From Nymphaea colorata (lineage: Eukaryota > Streptophyta > Magnoliopsida > Nymphaeales > Nymphaeaceae), in contig NC_045146.1 of the NCBI RefSeq assembly GCF_008831285.2, positions 19,335,149 through 19,399,148 of the forward strand: DNA of 64,000 bases. Reading direction: 5' to 3'. The translations under genes and the position numbers were made by a program. Of the stretch, positions 33,709 to 45,410 are shown one piece after another (position 1 is the stretch's first letter; the number at the start of each line of letters is the position of its first letter). Under the pieces are notes generated by a model. It had not been told where the DNA came from. It did no database searches and saw only the letters and a list, made by a program, of their open reading frames with translations.

Positions 33709-33952
33709 TAGCCTTTTTGGGAGGAAATGAAAGAAGCTTGGCATTGGGTCATTACAGTTATTGCTCAAACCTGCAGCCCTACAAGTACGGACACATGATC
33801 TTTAAAAGGAGTGGATTGTAACACCCCAAATGTGTGAAGGAACTTGAAAAGAGTCCTATATCAAAGATATTAAAAAACCTCCAGGATTTATACTCCTGTA
33901 TCTTGTCATTACTGGTTCAAGGTTTTTTTGTATGTGAAGCTAGCTATGGGCA

Positions 33953-34166
33953 TGTTGAAAACTTGAAATCCACCATTCTAGGCACTCTGGTCACATTTCT
34001 AGGTGGTTCTTTGTAATATTTAATAGTTACAAGGTCTCTTTAAACATTTCCCTATTTTTGGTTGATGTAATTTGTAAATCTCCTTTCTACCCTAATCTCT
34101 TTATTATGGATATTAGGGTTAGTGATGGAACAAGTTTTTTCCCTCAAAAGACTTCCGGCTGTAACA
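33953..34166 (+). repeat. 5' LTR of element B
   Basis: It ends GGCTGTAACA directly before TGGTATCAGAGCC. The first 45 bp or so differ from the 3' LTR start, so the left edge is approximate. Confidence 0.75.
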
Positions 34167-35019
34167 TGGTATCAGAGCCAGCGATCTCCATCCTTCTCCG
34201 GCGACCATTGACGTGATTTTTCGGTGACCTCTTCTCCTATTCTCTCTCTCCCATCTTTCCTATTTTTTTCTACCCTTCCTTTCTCTCTTCTCTCTGCTGA
34301 TCGGAAAATAGTGGAGCAGCGTGGAAGGGGAACCTAATCACACGTGAGAGGTATGTGTGATTAGGTCCCCAACGTGGATGTAGTGGAGCATAAGCAACTA
34401 CGTGGAAGTTGCGCGTGGGAGTTGCTGTGGAATATATTTTTTTTCAGGCACGTGAAAGAGTAGCTGCAAGGGGTTTATATTTTTTTCAGATCTGGCACGT
34501 GGAAGACTGCAAGGGACTGTATCAGAAATTTCTTGGTTACCGCTGTTGAAGAAGTTCAGGCCAGATCACATTGGTATCATATTTGATACAGATTTCCTCT
34601 TTCTTTTAAATCATATTGTTGTCCTTGAACCAAATCTCTGGATTTGTTTTTTTGCTGACTACTGATGTTCTATACATGAGGTTGTTGCTGTGTGGGAGAT
34701 GACCAGATAAGTTCTAGATTTCTGGAACATATCAAATCTGATAAAAACGACCAATATCTGGATCTTTATACATTGAAACCGTGGACATCAATAGAAATAT
34801 ATATATATATATGCACAACTGTGTGGGAGTCTACATTGGTTAATGCCTTGGGGACTGCTCTCAATGAATGCTACCGCAGTCAATGCTGCAGAATTTTTTT
34901 TGATGTCGATTTGATGATGCAGAATTTTTCTGTCATTGTGGGAGTGCTGAGTAGCCTGTTAACAAGGGGACAACAACCTGTTGTGGAGATTTACAATGGC
35001 TGAAAATCTCAAACCTTAT

Positions 35020-35261
35020 TGTTGAGGAAACGTGTTGCTTTGGTATTTAAAGCTTTATGTACTTTGGAATTTAATATTAGGTAGCTTTCTGAATTTTTAA
35101 AATTTTGTTGGACTCTTTATGTAAAGGGTTAAACATAACCCTAATCATTATTATTTAGTCTAATGAAAAAGGAGCAGCCGACAGATTGATGACTGCCACC
35201 TATTCTCTCCTCCTTCCTCACGTTCTTCTCTTCTCCCTCTTCTCTACCTCTCTACGCAACA
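35020..35261 (+). repeat. Internal LTR of the 27293-28846 family
   Basis: 242 bp, beginning TGTTGAGGAAAC and ending TACGCAACA, followed by TGGAATCAGAGCC, a primer-like site with one mismatch. It shares long blocks with the short minus-strand copia LTR, such as TTGTTGGACTCTTTATGTAA. No second copy of this LTR closes the element. Confidence 0.85.
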
Positions 35262-35891
35262 TGGAATCAGAGCCTCGGACCTAGGACGTGCCGTCTAGGG
35301 TTTCACGTGGCTTCCCTTTGTCTCTTTTTCTCATCCCTTCATTCACGACAAGGTTGGACGTCTAAAGTTGCTGCTGCCTTCAAAGGATACGGTGGGACTG
35401 TTTGATGAAATAGGGGTTGATCACGTTCTACATGTAGAGACGTGATCTGCACCCTATGTTGTTGTCGACGTCTTGATGTTGCTGAAGAACCTAATCGGAT
35501 GATGTTGACAAGTTGTTGTTTTTGTTCAGATTTGAATGTCAAAGTGTATCAGATCTAACTTTGGTGATGTCGTTGACAAACAATTGATGTTGATCAGATC
35601 TGAATGTCGCAGAATATATCAGATTTGACTCAGTGGATGTCATTAAAAAATATCAGACCAGAGAACGTCTGATCTGCCTGGCCGTGTGGTGCAGAGTTGA
35701 TTCTCAGTCAAAATGAAGCAGGTTTGTCTTGAAATCTGATTGTCGTAAGTCTGTGAATGTTGTTTATGTTCAGTCTGCCGTAGGTTGGTGATGAAATCTG
35801 GCTGAAAAATTCTGTGGTTGCTAGTATATATCCTGTTTGTCGTTGGCTTTTATAGTTATCTTTTTTGTGGCTCTGGTTTCGTGGTTCTATC

Positions 35892-36900
35892 ATGGCTGCC
35901 AACAGATCTATACAACTTGATAGAACTGAATCTGGAAATCAGCACATAGAGGCAGGTGTTGAATACAAAGCTTTCTCAAATCCATTCTCGTTTGGATCTA
36001 CTATCAAACTTGATGGAGCCAACTATGATGTATGGGCTAGAACCTTCATGTTGTCGATCGTTGGACATGGAAAGAAATACATATTGGAAGAAGATGAACC
36101 AGTTGAAAATACTGGTAAATACGCACGGTGGGAGGAAGAAAACAGCATTATTAGTGCTTGGCTTATGAATAGCACTCAGCCCCACATTGCAGCAGGGCTT
36201 TGTTATTATAATACAGCCAAGATATGTGGAATTCTCTTCGGCAGCATACTCTCAAGATAAAAATATCAGCAAAATTTTACAGGTTCAATAAGAATTGTTA
36301 CAAATGCAGCAAGGTGACATGGACTTGACGGAATATTTTACAAAGTTGAAGGTTACTTATGAAAAGATGAATTCCTTAAAACCGCCCTGTAAGCATTGTC
36401 TCAAATCTCACATGGAGCAAATGATTGTAGTTAAATTTCTTGCTAGACTATCTTCTGATTATTCTTCATCCAACGCTCAAATGCTTGCAGGTTCAGATTT
36501 TCTTGATCATGATGAGGCCTTCAATAGACTAAACAGATTGATTGTTACTCTTCCTCCATCCTCGAACAACTCACAGCCGTCTGCCCTAGCCTCATTTGGA
36601 GGAGGAAGAAATGGACTATACTCTTCCCGTGGTAGAGGAAGAGGTCGAGGTCCTAGAGGACGTGGAAGACTTCAGTGCACATATTGTGGTCGTCTTGGTC
36701 ACTTAGAGGATAGGTGCTGGAACAAAGTGGGTAAACCTAACTCATCCACTTCCTCGTCTGTGACATCTTCATCCAGTTCTACTCCAAACACACAGTCTAT
36801 CAGTATAGCTCCTAAGGCGAATCTCACTGCTGCTTCAGTAGATGCTACATCTCTTAATTTAAGTCTGGCTGAAATTGATTTAATTATGGAGCATAGATCA
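35892..36900 (+). pseudogene. Element B/C gag with zinc knuckle
   Basis: The start MAANRSIQLDRTESGN leads to NPFSFGSTIKLDGANYDVW, the N-terminal copia gag pattern. It breaks at about 36258. The second part runs from MLQMQQGDMDLTEYFTKLKV to a Gly/Arg-rich stretch and a CCHC zinc knuckle (C-T-Y-C then GRLGH, LEDRC). At about 36900 it passes directly into RT sequence. Protease and integrase are deleted, as is a gag piece near 36260. Confidence 0.85.
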
Positions 36901-38296
36901 ATGTTGATGGTTATATGGAAAGATACAAAGCTCGGTTGGTTGCTAAGGGCTACACGCAGACTTACGGGATTGATTTCTTTGAGACTTTCTCTCATGTTGC
37001 TCGGTTGTGAACCATTCGGCTTATCATCTCTGTGGATGTACACCATGACTGGCACATGTATCAGCTTGATGTCAAAAATGTCTTTTTGTACGGTGATCTT
37101 GATCAGTCTGTCAATATGCAACAACCACTGTCTATATGCAACAACCACCAGGGTTTAAACAGCAGGGGGAGTGTGGAAAAGTGTGCAAACTGAAAAAAAC
37201 TATTTATGGACTCAAACAGAGTCCTCGTGCGTGGTTTCACAAGTTCTCTGAAGTAGTTTCAAAGTGTGGCTTTGCGAGATCCCCTCTTCATCACTCTCTA
37301 TTTATCAAGAAGACTTCCAGGGCTATGACCATTCTAGTGGTTTATGTTGATGATATTATCCTGACAGGTGACTCCGATCAAGAAATTTCTGATACAAAGT
37401 TGTTTCTTCAAAAACACTTTGTGACGAAAGATCTTGGTCCACTACGATATTTCTTGGGAATAGAGGTTGCTCGCAACAGGGAAGGCGTAGTTCTCTCTCA
37501 ACGAAAGTATGTTCTTGATTTATTGCAGGACACCGGGATGCTAGGAGTTAAACCAGCTAATCTACCTATGAATCAACGCCTACATCTTCATGATGACCAA
37601 TCAGAATTAGTGAATTCTCGATTATATAGATCCCTTATTGGAAAGCTCCTCTATGTTAATGTGACAAGACCAGACATTAGCTTTGTAGTGGGGAAGCTAA
37701 GTCAATTTATGGAAAAACCCAGGAAAGTTCATTGGGATGCGGCTTTAATGGTTGTCAAATATCTGAAATCGTCCCCTGGCAAAGGGCTTTTGTTCACAAA
37801 AAGCAAGACCCTGGAAGTGGAAGCCTATAGTGATGCTGATTATGCTGGCTCAGTCGAAAACAGGAAATCTACCACAGGATTCTGTGTATTTGTGGGAGGC
37901 AACCTTATATCTTGGAGAAGCAAAAAGCAAGGTGTGGTCTCAAGATCCAGTGCAGAATCCGAGTACAGAGCTATGGCTCAAACTGCCGCTGAAATGACTT
38001 GGGCTAAATCCCTGTTATCTAGCCTAAGTGTGTTGATTCTGCTTTCCATGAAGATGTATTGTGACAACCGAGAAGTCACGTACATTGCAAACAATCCAAT
38101 TTTTCATGAGAAAACTAAATATATTGAAGTAGACAGCCATTACATTCGAGATCTCGTTCAAGGAGAAACCATAGCAACTATTCATGTACCATCAGAAGAT
38201 CAAGCTGCAGATATCTTCACTAAAGCTCTTTCTATTGGTGATTTCTCTAGATGTTGTGACAAGCTGAGCATGTTTAATATGTATGCTCCAGCTTGA
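36900..38296 (+). pseudogene. Element B/C reverse transcriptase and RNase H
   Basis: RT begins abruptly with [17 protein letters not shown] in a shifted frame, then continues open from 37136: KTIYGLKQSPRAWFHKF, VVYVDDIILTGDSDQEI (catalytic YVDD intact), HFVTKDLGPLRYFLGIEVAR, AYSDADYAGSVENRKSTTGF and FTKALSIGDFSRCCDKLS. A roughly 20-bp duplication near 37110-37150 (TATGCAACAACCA twice) disrupts the join. The 386-codon part is well preserved, but upstream breaks prevent a full polyprotein. Confidence 0.9.
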
Positions 38297-38303
38297 GGGG
38301 GAG

Positions 38304-38496
38304 TGTTGAATTATAAGAGTTTATGTTTCTAGGTGGTTCTTTGTAATATTTAATAGTTACAAAGTCTCTTTAAACATTTCCCTATTTTTGGTTGATGTAA
38401 TTTGTAAATCTCTTTTCTACCCTAATCTCTTTATTATAGAGATTAAGGTTAGTGATGGAATAAGTTTTCTCTCCCAAAAGGCTGCCGGCTGTAACA
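38304..38496 (+). repeat. 3' LTR of element B
   Basis: 193 bp, preceded by the purine tract GAGGGGGAG. It begins TGTTGAATTATAAG and ends GGCTGTAACA. Confidence 0.85.
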
Positions 38497-38904
38497 AGTA
38501 CCATGTTGAACACGAGAGAGAGAGAGAGAGAGAAACGTTAATCCATTAGCTAACCCTACTCTCTAATTTAAGAGAGATTAGGGGTCGGCAAGTCTACTTT
38601 CATAAGAGAGCCACACAATACTAAAAATGACTAAAGAATATTCTAATCTTCTAAAAACTAGAAAACTACCAAACTTGAACATAAACTTTCTAGTTTCAAT
38701 AGCATAAAAGTCAAGAGTGATTTTTTAAGTTTATTCAATCACATCTACACATTGAAAACATGATCTTTGTATTGATTTCCAAGATTTCAGAAATAGATTA
38801 TATCCATAAGAAAGACTTTTTGGAGTGTACACATCACTATATCAGGCACTCCAAAAATACATGTCCTAGTCTAGACACAGAGAAATCCTAGAAAAAAGCA
38901 CCAC

Positions 38905-38967
38905 CGCTAAGATGAATTTCATTGAATGGTAAACACAAGTCATCTGGTTCCTGATATGCATGGGACA
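38905..38967 (-). CDS. ATM: ATM exon 13
   Basis: 63 bp, SHAYQEPDDLCLPFNEIHLS, with two bases completing a Leu codon before and one base after. It follows a long T-rich tract and GGAG acceptor. The donor is GCG|GTGGTG. Phase fits exons 12 and 14 exactly, which is the main support. Confidence 0.85.
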
Positions 38968-39174
38968 CTCCAACAAAAAAAAAAAGGACCACAAATGCTG
39001 AAGGTGAGCCGTTATCAATATAAATGGAGATGATTGGCCAGTACATGGTGAATTCTGTTTGAAACTGAGTGGCCTTGCCCTCTCAATAAAATACAGAGTT
39101 ACAGAGTCAGTGAACATTAGTCATCTTGATGCATCAACAATTAGGAGAAAAAACAAAGAAACAGAAACACCTAC

Positions 39175-39244
39175 AGCTTGATTTAGACTCGAACTTTGAC
39201 AACAAGTGCTCAACATGATTCAGATTAACTCCCTTTGAATGAAT
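39175..39244 (-). CDS. ATM: ATM exon 12
   Basis: Seventy bp, IHSKGVNLNHVEHLLSKFES then KSS plus one base. It matches plant ATM 'EVHSRGINLDIVEKFL'. The donor GCT|GTAGGT was preferred to TAG|GTGTTT four bases on, because only it gives the phase exon 13 needs. Confidence 0.88.
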
Positions 39245-39397
39245 CTGCACATAAACAACATTATTAAGTAAAAAGGAATCACAGACAAGAACAGATTTGC
39301 AAAAGCAAGAAGATATTTTGAAACAAAATGTGAACCATAAGGTAAAAAGTATATCCTTAAAGCCGACCTTTCCATGAATGAATATAAGCAAAATTAC

Positions 39398-39469
39398 CTC
39401 CAAAAAGGATTTATCATATGAATTAAATGATGACAAAGCACGACTGCCTCTTTCAGTTGAAAGTATCCC
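39398..39469 (-). CDS. ATM: ATM exon 11
   Basis: Twenty-four codons, GILSTERGSRALSSFNSYDK then SFLE, phase 0. It matches the plant ATM block GILSTERG. The acceptor is ATGCAG and the donor GAG|GTAATT. Confidence 0.94.
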
Positions 39470-40591
39470 CTGCATGTTCCATTCAAAATTCCAGAATGGT
39501 CAGCAACACCCACATGAACAATGAAACACGCCTCTACAGCATCACTAATTTTTCTTGAATAGTTTTAAAAATGTAAACTCAACCTCTACAAGGAAAGTTG
39601 AAAATAGAGACAGCAGTGAGTACAGTGCCAAAAAGAGAAGCAAAATGTTGGTCAAAGCATCCAATTAATGAGAATACAACTTTAGAAACCCAAAAAAGAA
39701 AGAAAAAACAAAATATTGCGTTGCCACACAAATAATGAGAATACAACTTTTGAAGCACACGACATGTTAATGGTACAAGTGGGGGAAACTCAAGTTTCCA
39801 TGCTCCAACTTGTTTAATTTCTTTAATCTTCATGAATAAGGAAATTTTAGATTAACGCTTGTATGACAAAAGCCAAAAGCGGACAAAAAGCAGCGACTAC
39901 GGTATTTAAAAAAGGGAGAAAATGTTGATCAAAGCAGCCAACTAAAATTAGTCACAATACAAGTATTTGCACGCTCAGGTTATCAACATCTTTAATCTTG
40001 AACCTATAGTATTATCTCTGTTGACGACCATATGACTGGGTCCAGACCCGACCCGTTACTGAGTCTCTTAAATATCTCTTGTAACCCTAATTTTTTATCA
40101 TGAATGAAGTTTAGAGAGTGAGAAAGGAGTGGCAGCAGCTTCGGGAGTGAATCCGACCGTCGCTGGTGTTGATCGTGTGTGAGCCAACATTGTTTTTTTT
40201 TTGTCAATCGCCAGCCGTCTGCCATTAACCGGCTGCTTTTGGGGATTTCCGGCAGTCGCCTGCCGTCTGCCATCAACCGGCTGCTGTTCCCGTGGTGCTT
40301 GTTTCTACAATCTCAATTTCTAGTAGGTGAACAAAGAAATTACACAAACCGCAAATTTTCAACAGGGTTTGTGGCTAAAATTAAAAGTCTTGGGAGTTCT
40401 TCATTGTCTTGTTTTAGTTTCCTCAGCCCACTATGTGACCCAACAATATAATACTCCAAAAGCCTCCATAGAATTAAAATAAACATCAGGAAGACTCTCC
40501 AGCTGTATAAGAATATCGGTAAGGCAATTCTGTGCAGGATAAACAAGGAGATGCAGAAAGCAGAAACCAGAAACCAACTTCCACTGTTCAC
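39470..40591 (-). other. Intron 10-11 with an LTR-like remnant
   Basis: 40013-40340 contains sequence like a plant LTR end and leader (TAAATATCTCTTGTAACCCTAA). It includes an imperfect direct repeat of about 35 bp with the core CCGTCTGCCAT.AACCGGCTGCT. Ends are not defined. The rest is AT-rich. Confidence 0.5.
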
Positions 40592-40810
40592 CTGCAGTGT
40601 TTGAGCTGCCATATCAACAGTTGTAACTGAAACATCGAGCAGATATTTCCTCAATAATGTAATGAGGACAGTAAGCCGCTCATCTGAAACACCAATATCA
40701 GTAGAGAAAGCAGATGCTCTCTGGCTATAAGGATCAGCTATCTGGACATGAAATTTTGTAGAATTCCCAGGCAAACGCACAGTTGTACGGTAAGGATCCC
40801 CTATACCAAC
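40592..40810 (-). CDS. ATM: ATM exon 10
   Basis: Seventy-three codons, VGIGDPYRTTVRLPGNSTKF through DMAAQTLQ, phase 0. It matches plant ATM 'GVSDPH..IFQLPG' and 'STDTGISEARLN..I.LLGKYLMD'. The acceptor is TTGCAG and the donor CAG|GTGAAC. Confidence 0.94.
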
Positions 40811-41070
40811 CTGCAAAATTACACTGAATGAATAAATCACTTCAAAAAAACTATCACAATAATGGTAACAGTGATCATAATTAAACAAACATAAAACACA
40901 TGAGACTGAAATTAATGCAGAAAGAGAAATTTTCTCTTTATCGTTTTACTGTAAGGAGGAAGCAAAAATCTTGATTAACCACCAGGGTTCATAAGCTGAT
41001 TCCAAGGAATCAAACACTACTTGTAACGAGTGGTGCGTTGGATAGGTTGGGCTGGATCAGGGTCCAAACC

Positions 41071-42494
41071 AATGTTATAAAAGGCGTAGCGTATTGCGTA
41101 TCGGTCAGGCCGACCTATACGCCGTATCGTAACGTATCGCAAACGTAGCATAGCGTAGCGTATCGTAAAATTAATTTTTTAAATTTAAAAAATATTTAAG
41201 AATCAAAAAGAGAAAAATCTGAAAAAATCTGAAGAAATGAACAAAAAATCAGAAATCAAGAAAAATGTATTCAAATATAAAAAACTATCATCATACGTAA
41301 GGAACATTCGTGTGTATCAACAACACATTCAAAAATAAGAAATTAGATATTCAAAATAACATAATAAGCATCCATCACAATTTTAAACTTGAAAATTTTA
41401 TAGAATCTTAAGAGTCTTAGGACTTGGAGTTTTAGGACTTAGATTACATCACAATTTTATAAGTTCAAAACATATAGTTATCAACTTTCATGATTTAACG
41501 ATAATATCTCCCACATCGATGAATCCTTGGTTATTTTTGATGAAAATGGGCAAAATCTCTCCCTCCTACGTCTCTTGGAGTCTTTAAATACAAGAAGAGA
41601 GAGAGGGAGCAGTGTTTAAACTTTAAAAAATGAAAAATTTTGTGTTTTAACCCGTATCGTATGATACGGGCGATACGCTTACAATACGTGAGCGTATCGC
41701 GCAATGTTGTAAAAGGCGTATCATAAGCCGTATCGGTCTGGCTTTAAGATACGCCGTATTGTAAAATATCGTAATGTATCGTGATCGTATCGTTTTTTTT
41801 TAATAAATCAGAAAAAAATTCGAAAATTTCATAAAAAAACAGTAAAAGTCAAGAATAATGTGTTCTTCATAAAAAAAACACATAGATTCATAAGTCATAA
41901 GGTCCATTAGTCTATGAAATACCACATCAAAAAACAAGTTTTAGAAGTTATGTATTATTACATCACAAGATGATAATGAAATTGTGAAAATGTTCAATGT
42001 CAATACATATAAAATGAAAGCACTCTCGACTCTCATTCATAATCTTCATCATATTCAGTCTCATCCTCATCTCCATCTTCTTCTTCATTTTCATCTTCAC
42101 GATTTAAAAAAAAACCTCTTTCCTTCCAACGGGAATCAACCACCCACGCATAAATCGATGGTTTAATCGATGATTTAACAATAGAAATCAATGATTTCCC
42201 TCCACGGCAGCACAATCTCTAGGTTAAAAATGAAGAAGGGCCGGTTTTTTATAAAAAAACTGGAAAAAGGAGGGTTCCAGCCCCCCTTTTTTGAAATCAG
42301 CTTGTATCGTACGTATCATAAGATACAAGCACGATACACCCCTATTTACGATACAGGGGGTGCATGGTATCGTATTTTGTAAAAGATATGTATCGTATCG
42401 TATCATACGATACGGCCCCGTATCGTACAAAACTGGTATCGCGTATCGCAAGCGTAACATATAGGTTTCTTCGACCTATACGATATGGATAACT
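41071..42494. mobile_element. Compound GTATCG-rich MITE, Mutator-like target duplication
   Basis: It interrupts copy I and is flanked by GGTCCAAACC on both sides (41061-41070 and 42495-42504). A 9-10 bp duplication suggests a Mutator-like element. The interior is rich in GTATCG, GATACG and ATACG motifs in both orientations. The left-end motif CAATGTTRTAAAAGGCGTA recurs at 41702, so a second copy is probably nested inside or beside the first. No transposase was found. Confidence 0.75.
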
Positions 42495-43936
42495 GGTCCA
42501 AACCCAGACCCAAACTCCACCCGCATGAAGAGGAAGGCCCCACACTAGGGCTCTCCCACTTCGTCTCTTTCGTTGTTAAGGTTGATGCAGCCAAACAAGA
42601 GGCAGAACAGGAAGTGGCGGAGGCTGAGGAACTGGCAGGTAGCCGCCCTCCCTTTTCCTGTTTTCCACTTTTATCTATGTCTCTCCCTCTCGTCGTTCTC
42701 TGCTCTTCTCCCTCTCTGTCCTGAGTCCTCTCGCTTTCATTGTCTCTCGTTATCCCTCGCCCTCTGCTCTCTCTCCCGCCAATGTCCTCTCACCCTCACC
42801 GTCTCTCACTATCGCATCTTTCTCTACACTCTCCCTCAACCGAGCCCTCTCTCTCTAACTCCCCTTGGTCTCCCGCACTCTCCCCCTCGTCTGTTTTTGT
42901 TGTACCATCCCTATTTGTTGCCTTTTGTCTCTCTCTTCGTTTCTCTCTAGCTCTGCCTCTCCCCCATGCATGTGTCTCCCTCAGCCGAACCATCTCCTTC
43001 TCAATCGAATGCCCTCTGCTATCATCAAACCTCCCTCTTGATCTCTCCCTTGCTCATTCTCTCGCTCTTTAGGCAGTTTTGGATTTGGTAGTTGGAGAAG
43101 TGCATTTGTCCCCCTCATACCAGCGAATAGAAAGTGTTGAAGGTGACCGCATCAAATAATCTTTGGCATTTAGTGGTTAGTCTAGCATTAGGCATGGGTG
43201 CCAGGGAGCTTCAGCAGCTAGGAGCCTAGGACTCAAAAAGAGGAGTGAGTGAGGCTTAATCAAAACTATTTCGTCTAAAGTTTTCCTTAAATGCATGAAT
43301 AATTATTATTTGAGTATGTTAGATTCAAGATTGAATGATTTTGAGTGCACGATAGAGATTTTATTACATTGGAGAAGGTTTAGGACTGTTTTGGAGGGGC
43401 GAGGATCTATGTATATTTTGTTGAATGTTACAATGCATGTGGAGAGGGAGTACCGATGTTGCTTTGTAGGTTAAATTTACGGTTTGGAGGAAATATGGAA
43501 CATTTAAGTTATTAGGATCCGGATGTACACAAGGGTGCGAAGGAAACACCCTTTTCTAGGTGATTTGTTTGATATATGCTATTGTGAGTGAAATAGTGCA
43601 GTATCATCTTCGGATTGCCAATGGAGAAGTAAAATTGAAAATGGTGATACCTCAACAGGGTGTTCGACGCCTATTGAGTGTCTACCTTATTGATGATGCG
43701 CCTAAGAATGCATTTGGGAAGGTCCACGCCCAATGACCTTTTAAATATGGGAAAAACTTGAAGAAATGTTCTTCAGGCCGATTCTATCGGCATTTGCTCG
43801 AGTCAATGACCATCGTCTCAATGGTCATATACTCATATTTATTACCTAAATAAATATTAGAGCAAAAGGAATGAAAAACTTATCGCTTTGAATTTTTGCA
43901 GGTGCACAGGGCACATCGAGTAGACCTTGAGCAATA

Positions 43937-45410
43937 GAATTCGGAGCTGAAAGCGATTTTGGGTGTTGGTGGCGACGCGCAATAGGCATGACGGCATTCC
44001 AAACAAATCCCTGCCTGGGGCCAAATTTAGAGTGTGTGCTTTTCAGAATCATTGGAACCTGTGATTGTGTTTTGTTGAATGATGTGTGCTATAACGTGCT
44101 TATTGCCACATGAATATATGTATGTGATTGAATGATTATGAGATAGGTTGACTGTTTTTAAATTATTACGTGATGACATATGCATTCTAGAAATTATAAT
44201 TGCATAGGGTAGATTAGGCGGGGTATCGAGTCGAGTATCTCCTTGACCCCGATTGTGCATTAGTGAGTATCCTTGCATGATATTTGCATAGAATAGCTAC
44301 CAACCAATCACGGATCGAGACTACTCTCCGTGGTTTGACTAAGTTTTCGTATGATGTGATTGTTATGTTTGATTGATGTGAATGCTATAAGATTTACGTT
44401 TGCATTGTCGTTGGACAGTGATGCAATTGAATGAATTTGTCTGGTTTGTTGCCATACTGTGACGGTTAAGCCTTCTATTGTTTACCTCTTTCAGGTTTTG
44501 GCGAACCCAGGACAGTAGGTTAGTCAAATGGCTCCACTCACATCCTACTAGGGAGATTTTGAGTCTATTGTCGTGTCAGAACGTCATGTTTTGGTCTCAT
44601 TGATGTCTTGTTTTGTTAGACATCGATGTTGTCGTTTTGTCACATTTTTGTTATATGTGTCATTGAGAAATATGAATTCGGAGCTGAAAGCGATTTTGGG
44701 TGTTGGTGGCGACGCGCAATAGGCATGACGGCATTCCAAACAAATCCCTGCCTGTGGCCAAATTTAGAGTGTGTGCTTTTCAGAATCCTTGGAACCTGTG
44801 ATTGTGTTTTGTTGAATGATGTGTGCTATAACGTGCTTATTGCCACATGAATATATGTATGTGATTGAATGATTATGAGATAGGTTGACTGTTTTTAAAT
44901 TATTACGTGATGACATATGCATTCTAGAAATTATAATTGCATAGGGTAGATTAGGCGGGGTATCGAGTCGAGTATCTCCTTGACCCCGATTGTGCATTAG
45001 TGAGTATCCTTGCATGATATTTGCATAGAATAGCTACCAACCAATCACGGATCGAGACTACTCTCTGTGGTTCGACTAAGTTTTCGTATGATGTGATTGT
45101 TATGTTTGATTGATGTGAATGCTATAAGATTTACGTTTGCATTGTCGTTGGACAGTGATGCAATTGAATGAATTTGTCTGGTTTGTTGCCATACTGTGAC
45201 GGTTAAGCCTTCTATTGTTTACCTTTTTCAGGTTTTGGCGAACCCAGGGCAGTAGGTTAGTCAAATGGCTCCACTCACATCCTACTAGGGAGATTTTGAG
45301 TCTATTGTCGTGTCAGAACGTCATGTTTTGGTCTCATTGATGTCTTGTTTTGTTAGACATCGATGTTGTCGTTTTGTCACATTTTTGTTATATGTGTCAT
45401 TGAGAAATAT
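43937..45410. repeat. 737-bp tandem duplication
   Basis: Two direct copies, 43937-44673 and 44674-45410, begin GAATTCGGAGCTGAAAGCG. By eye they differ at about six positions (for example GCCTGGGGCC/GCCTGTGGCC, CTCCGTGGTTTG/CTCTGTGGTTCG), giving over 99% identity. They lie inside long repeat copy I; copy II has only one unit. Confidence 0.93.

Larger units (their letters stand above)
33953..38496 (+). mobile_element. Chimeric Ty1/copia element B with an internal LTR of another family
   Basis: The outer LTRs share a core starting TTTCTAGGTGGTTC and ending GCTGTAACA (5' LTR 33953-34166; 3' LTR 38304-38496). A primer site follows at 34167 and a purine tract precedes the 3' LTR. After the leader and an ATGGCTGAAAATCTC gag start at 34998, the sequence changes at 35020. 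There begins an LTR of the 27293-28846 family, with its own primer-like site, leader and gag. RT and RNase H then run to the B-type 3' LTR. Protease and integrase are absent. I found no matching target duplication. Confidence 0.82.
31818..38904 (-). other. Intron 13-14 (7.1 kb) filled by MITEs and a chimeric copia
   Basis: Named elements are listed separately. Between them, 32350-33220 holds an unassigned minus-strand coding-like stretch and AT-rich DNA. 33710-33950 shows nothing clear. 38507-38700 may be a minus-oriented LTR remnant, beginning TGTTGAACACG with a (GA)n run. Confidence 0.6.

Noticed and set aside
33953-38496. Target duplication AGTAC for element B
   Set aside because: AGTAC follows the 3' LTR at 38497-38501, but the only matching 5' copy (about 33783) is not next to a TG-starting LTR.
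42485-43072. Ser/Leu/Pro-rich open frames
   Set aside because: CT-rich non-coding part of long repeat copy I. Copy II does not keep the frames.
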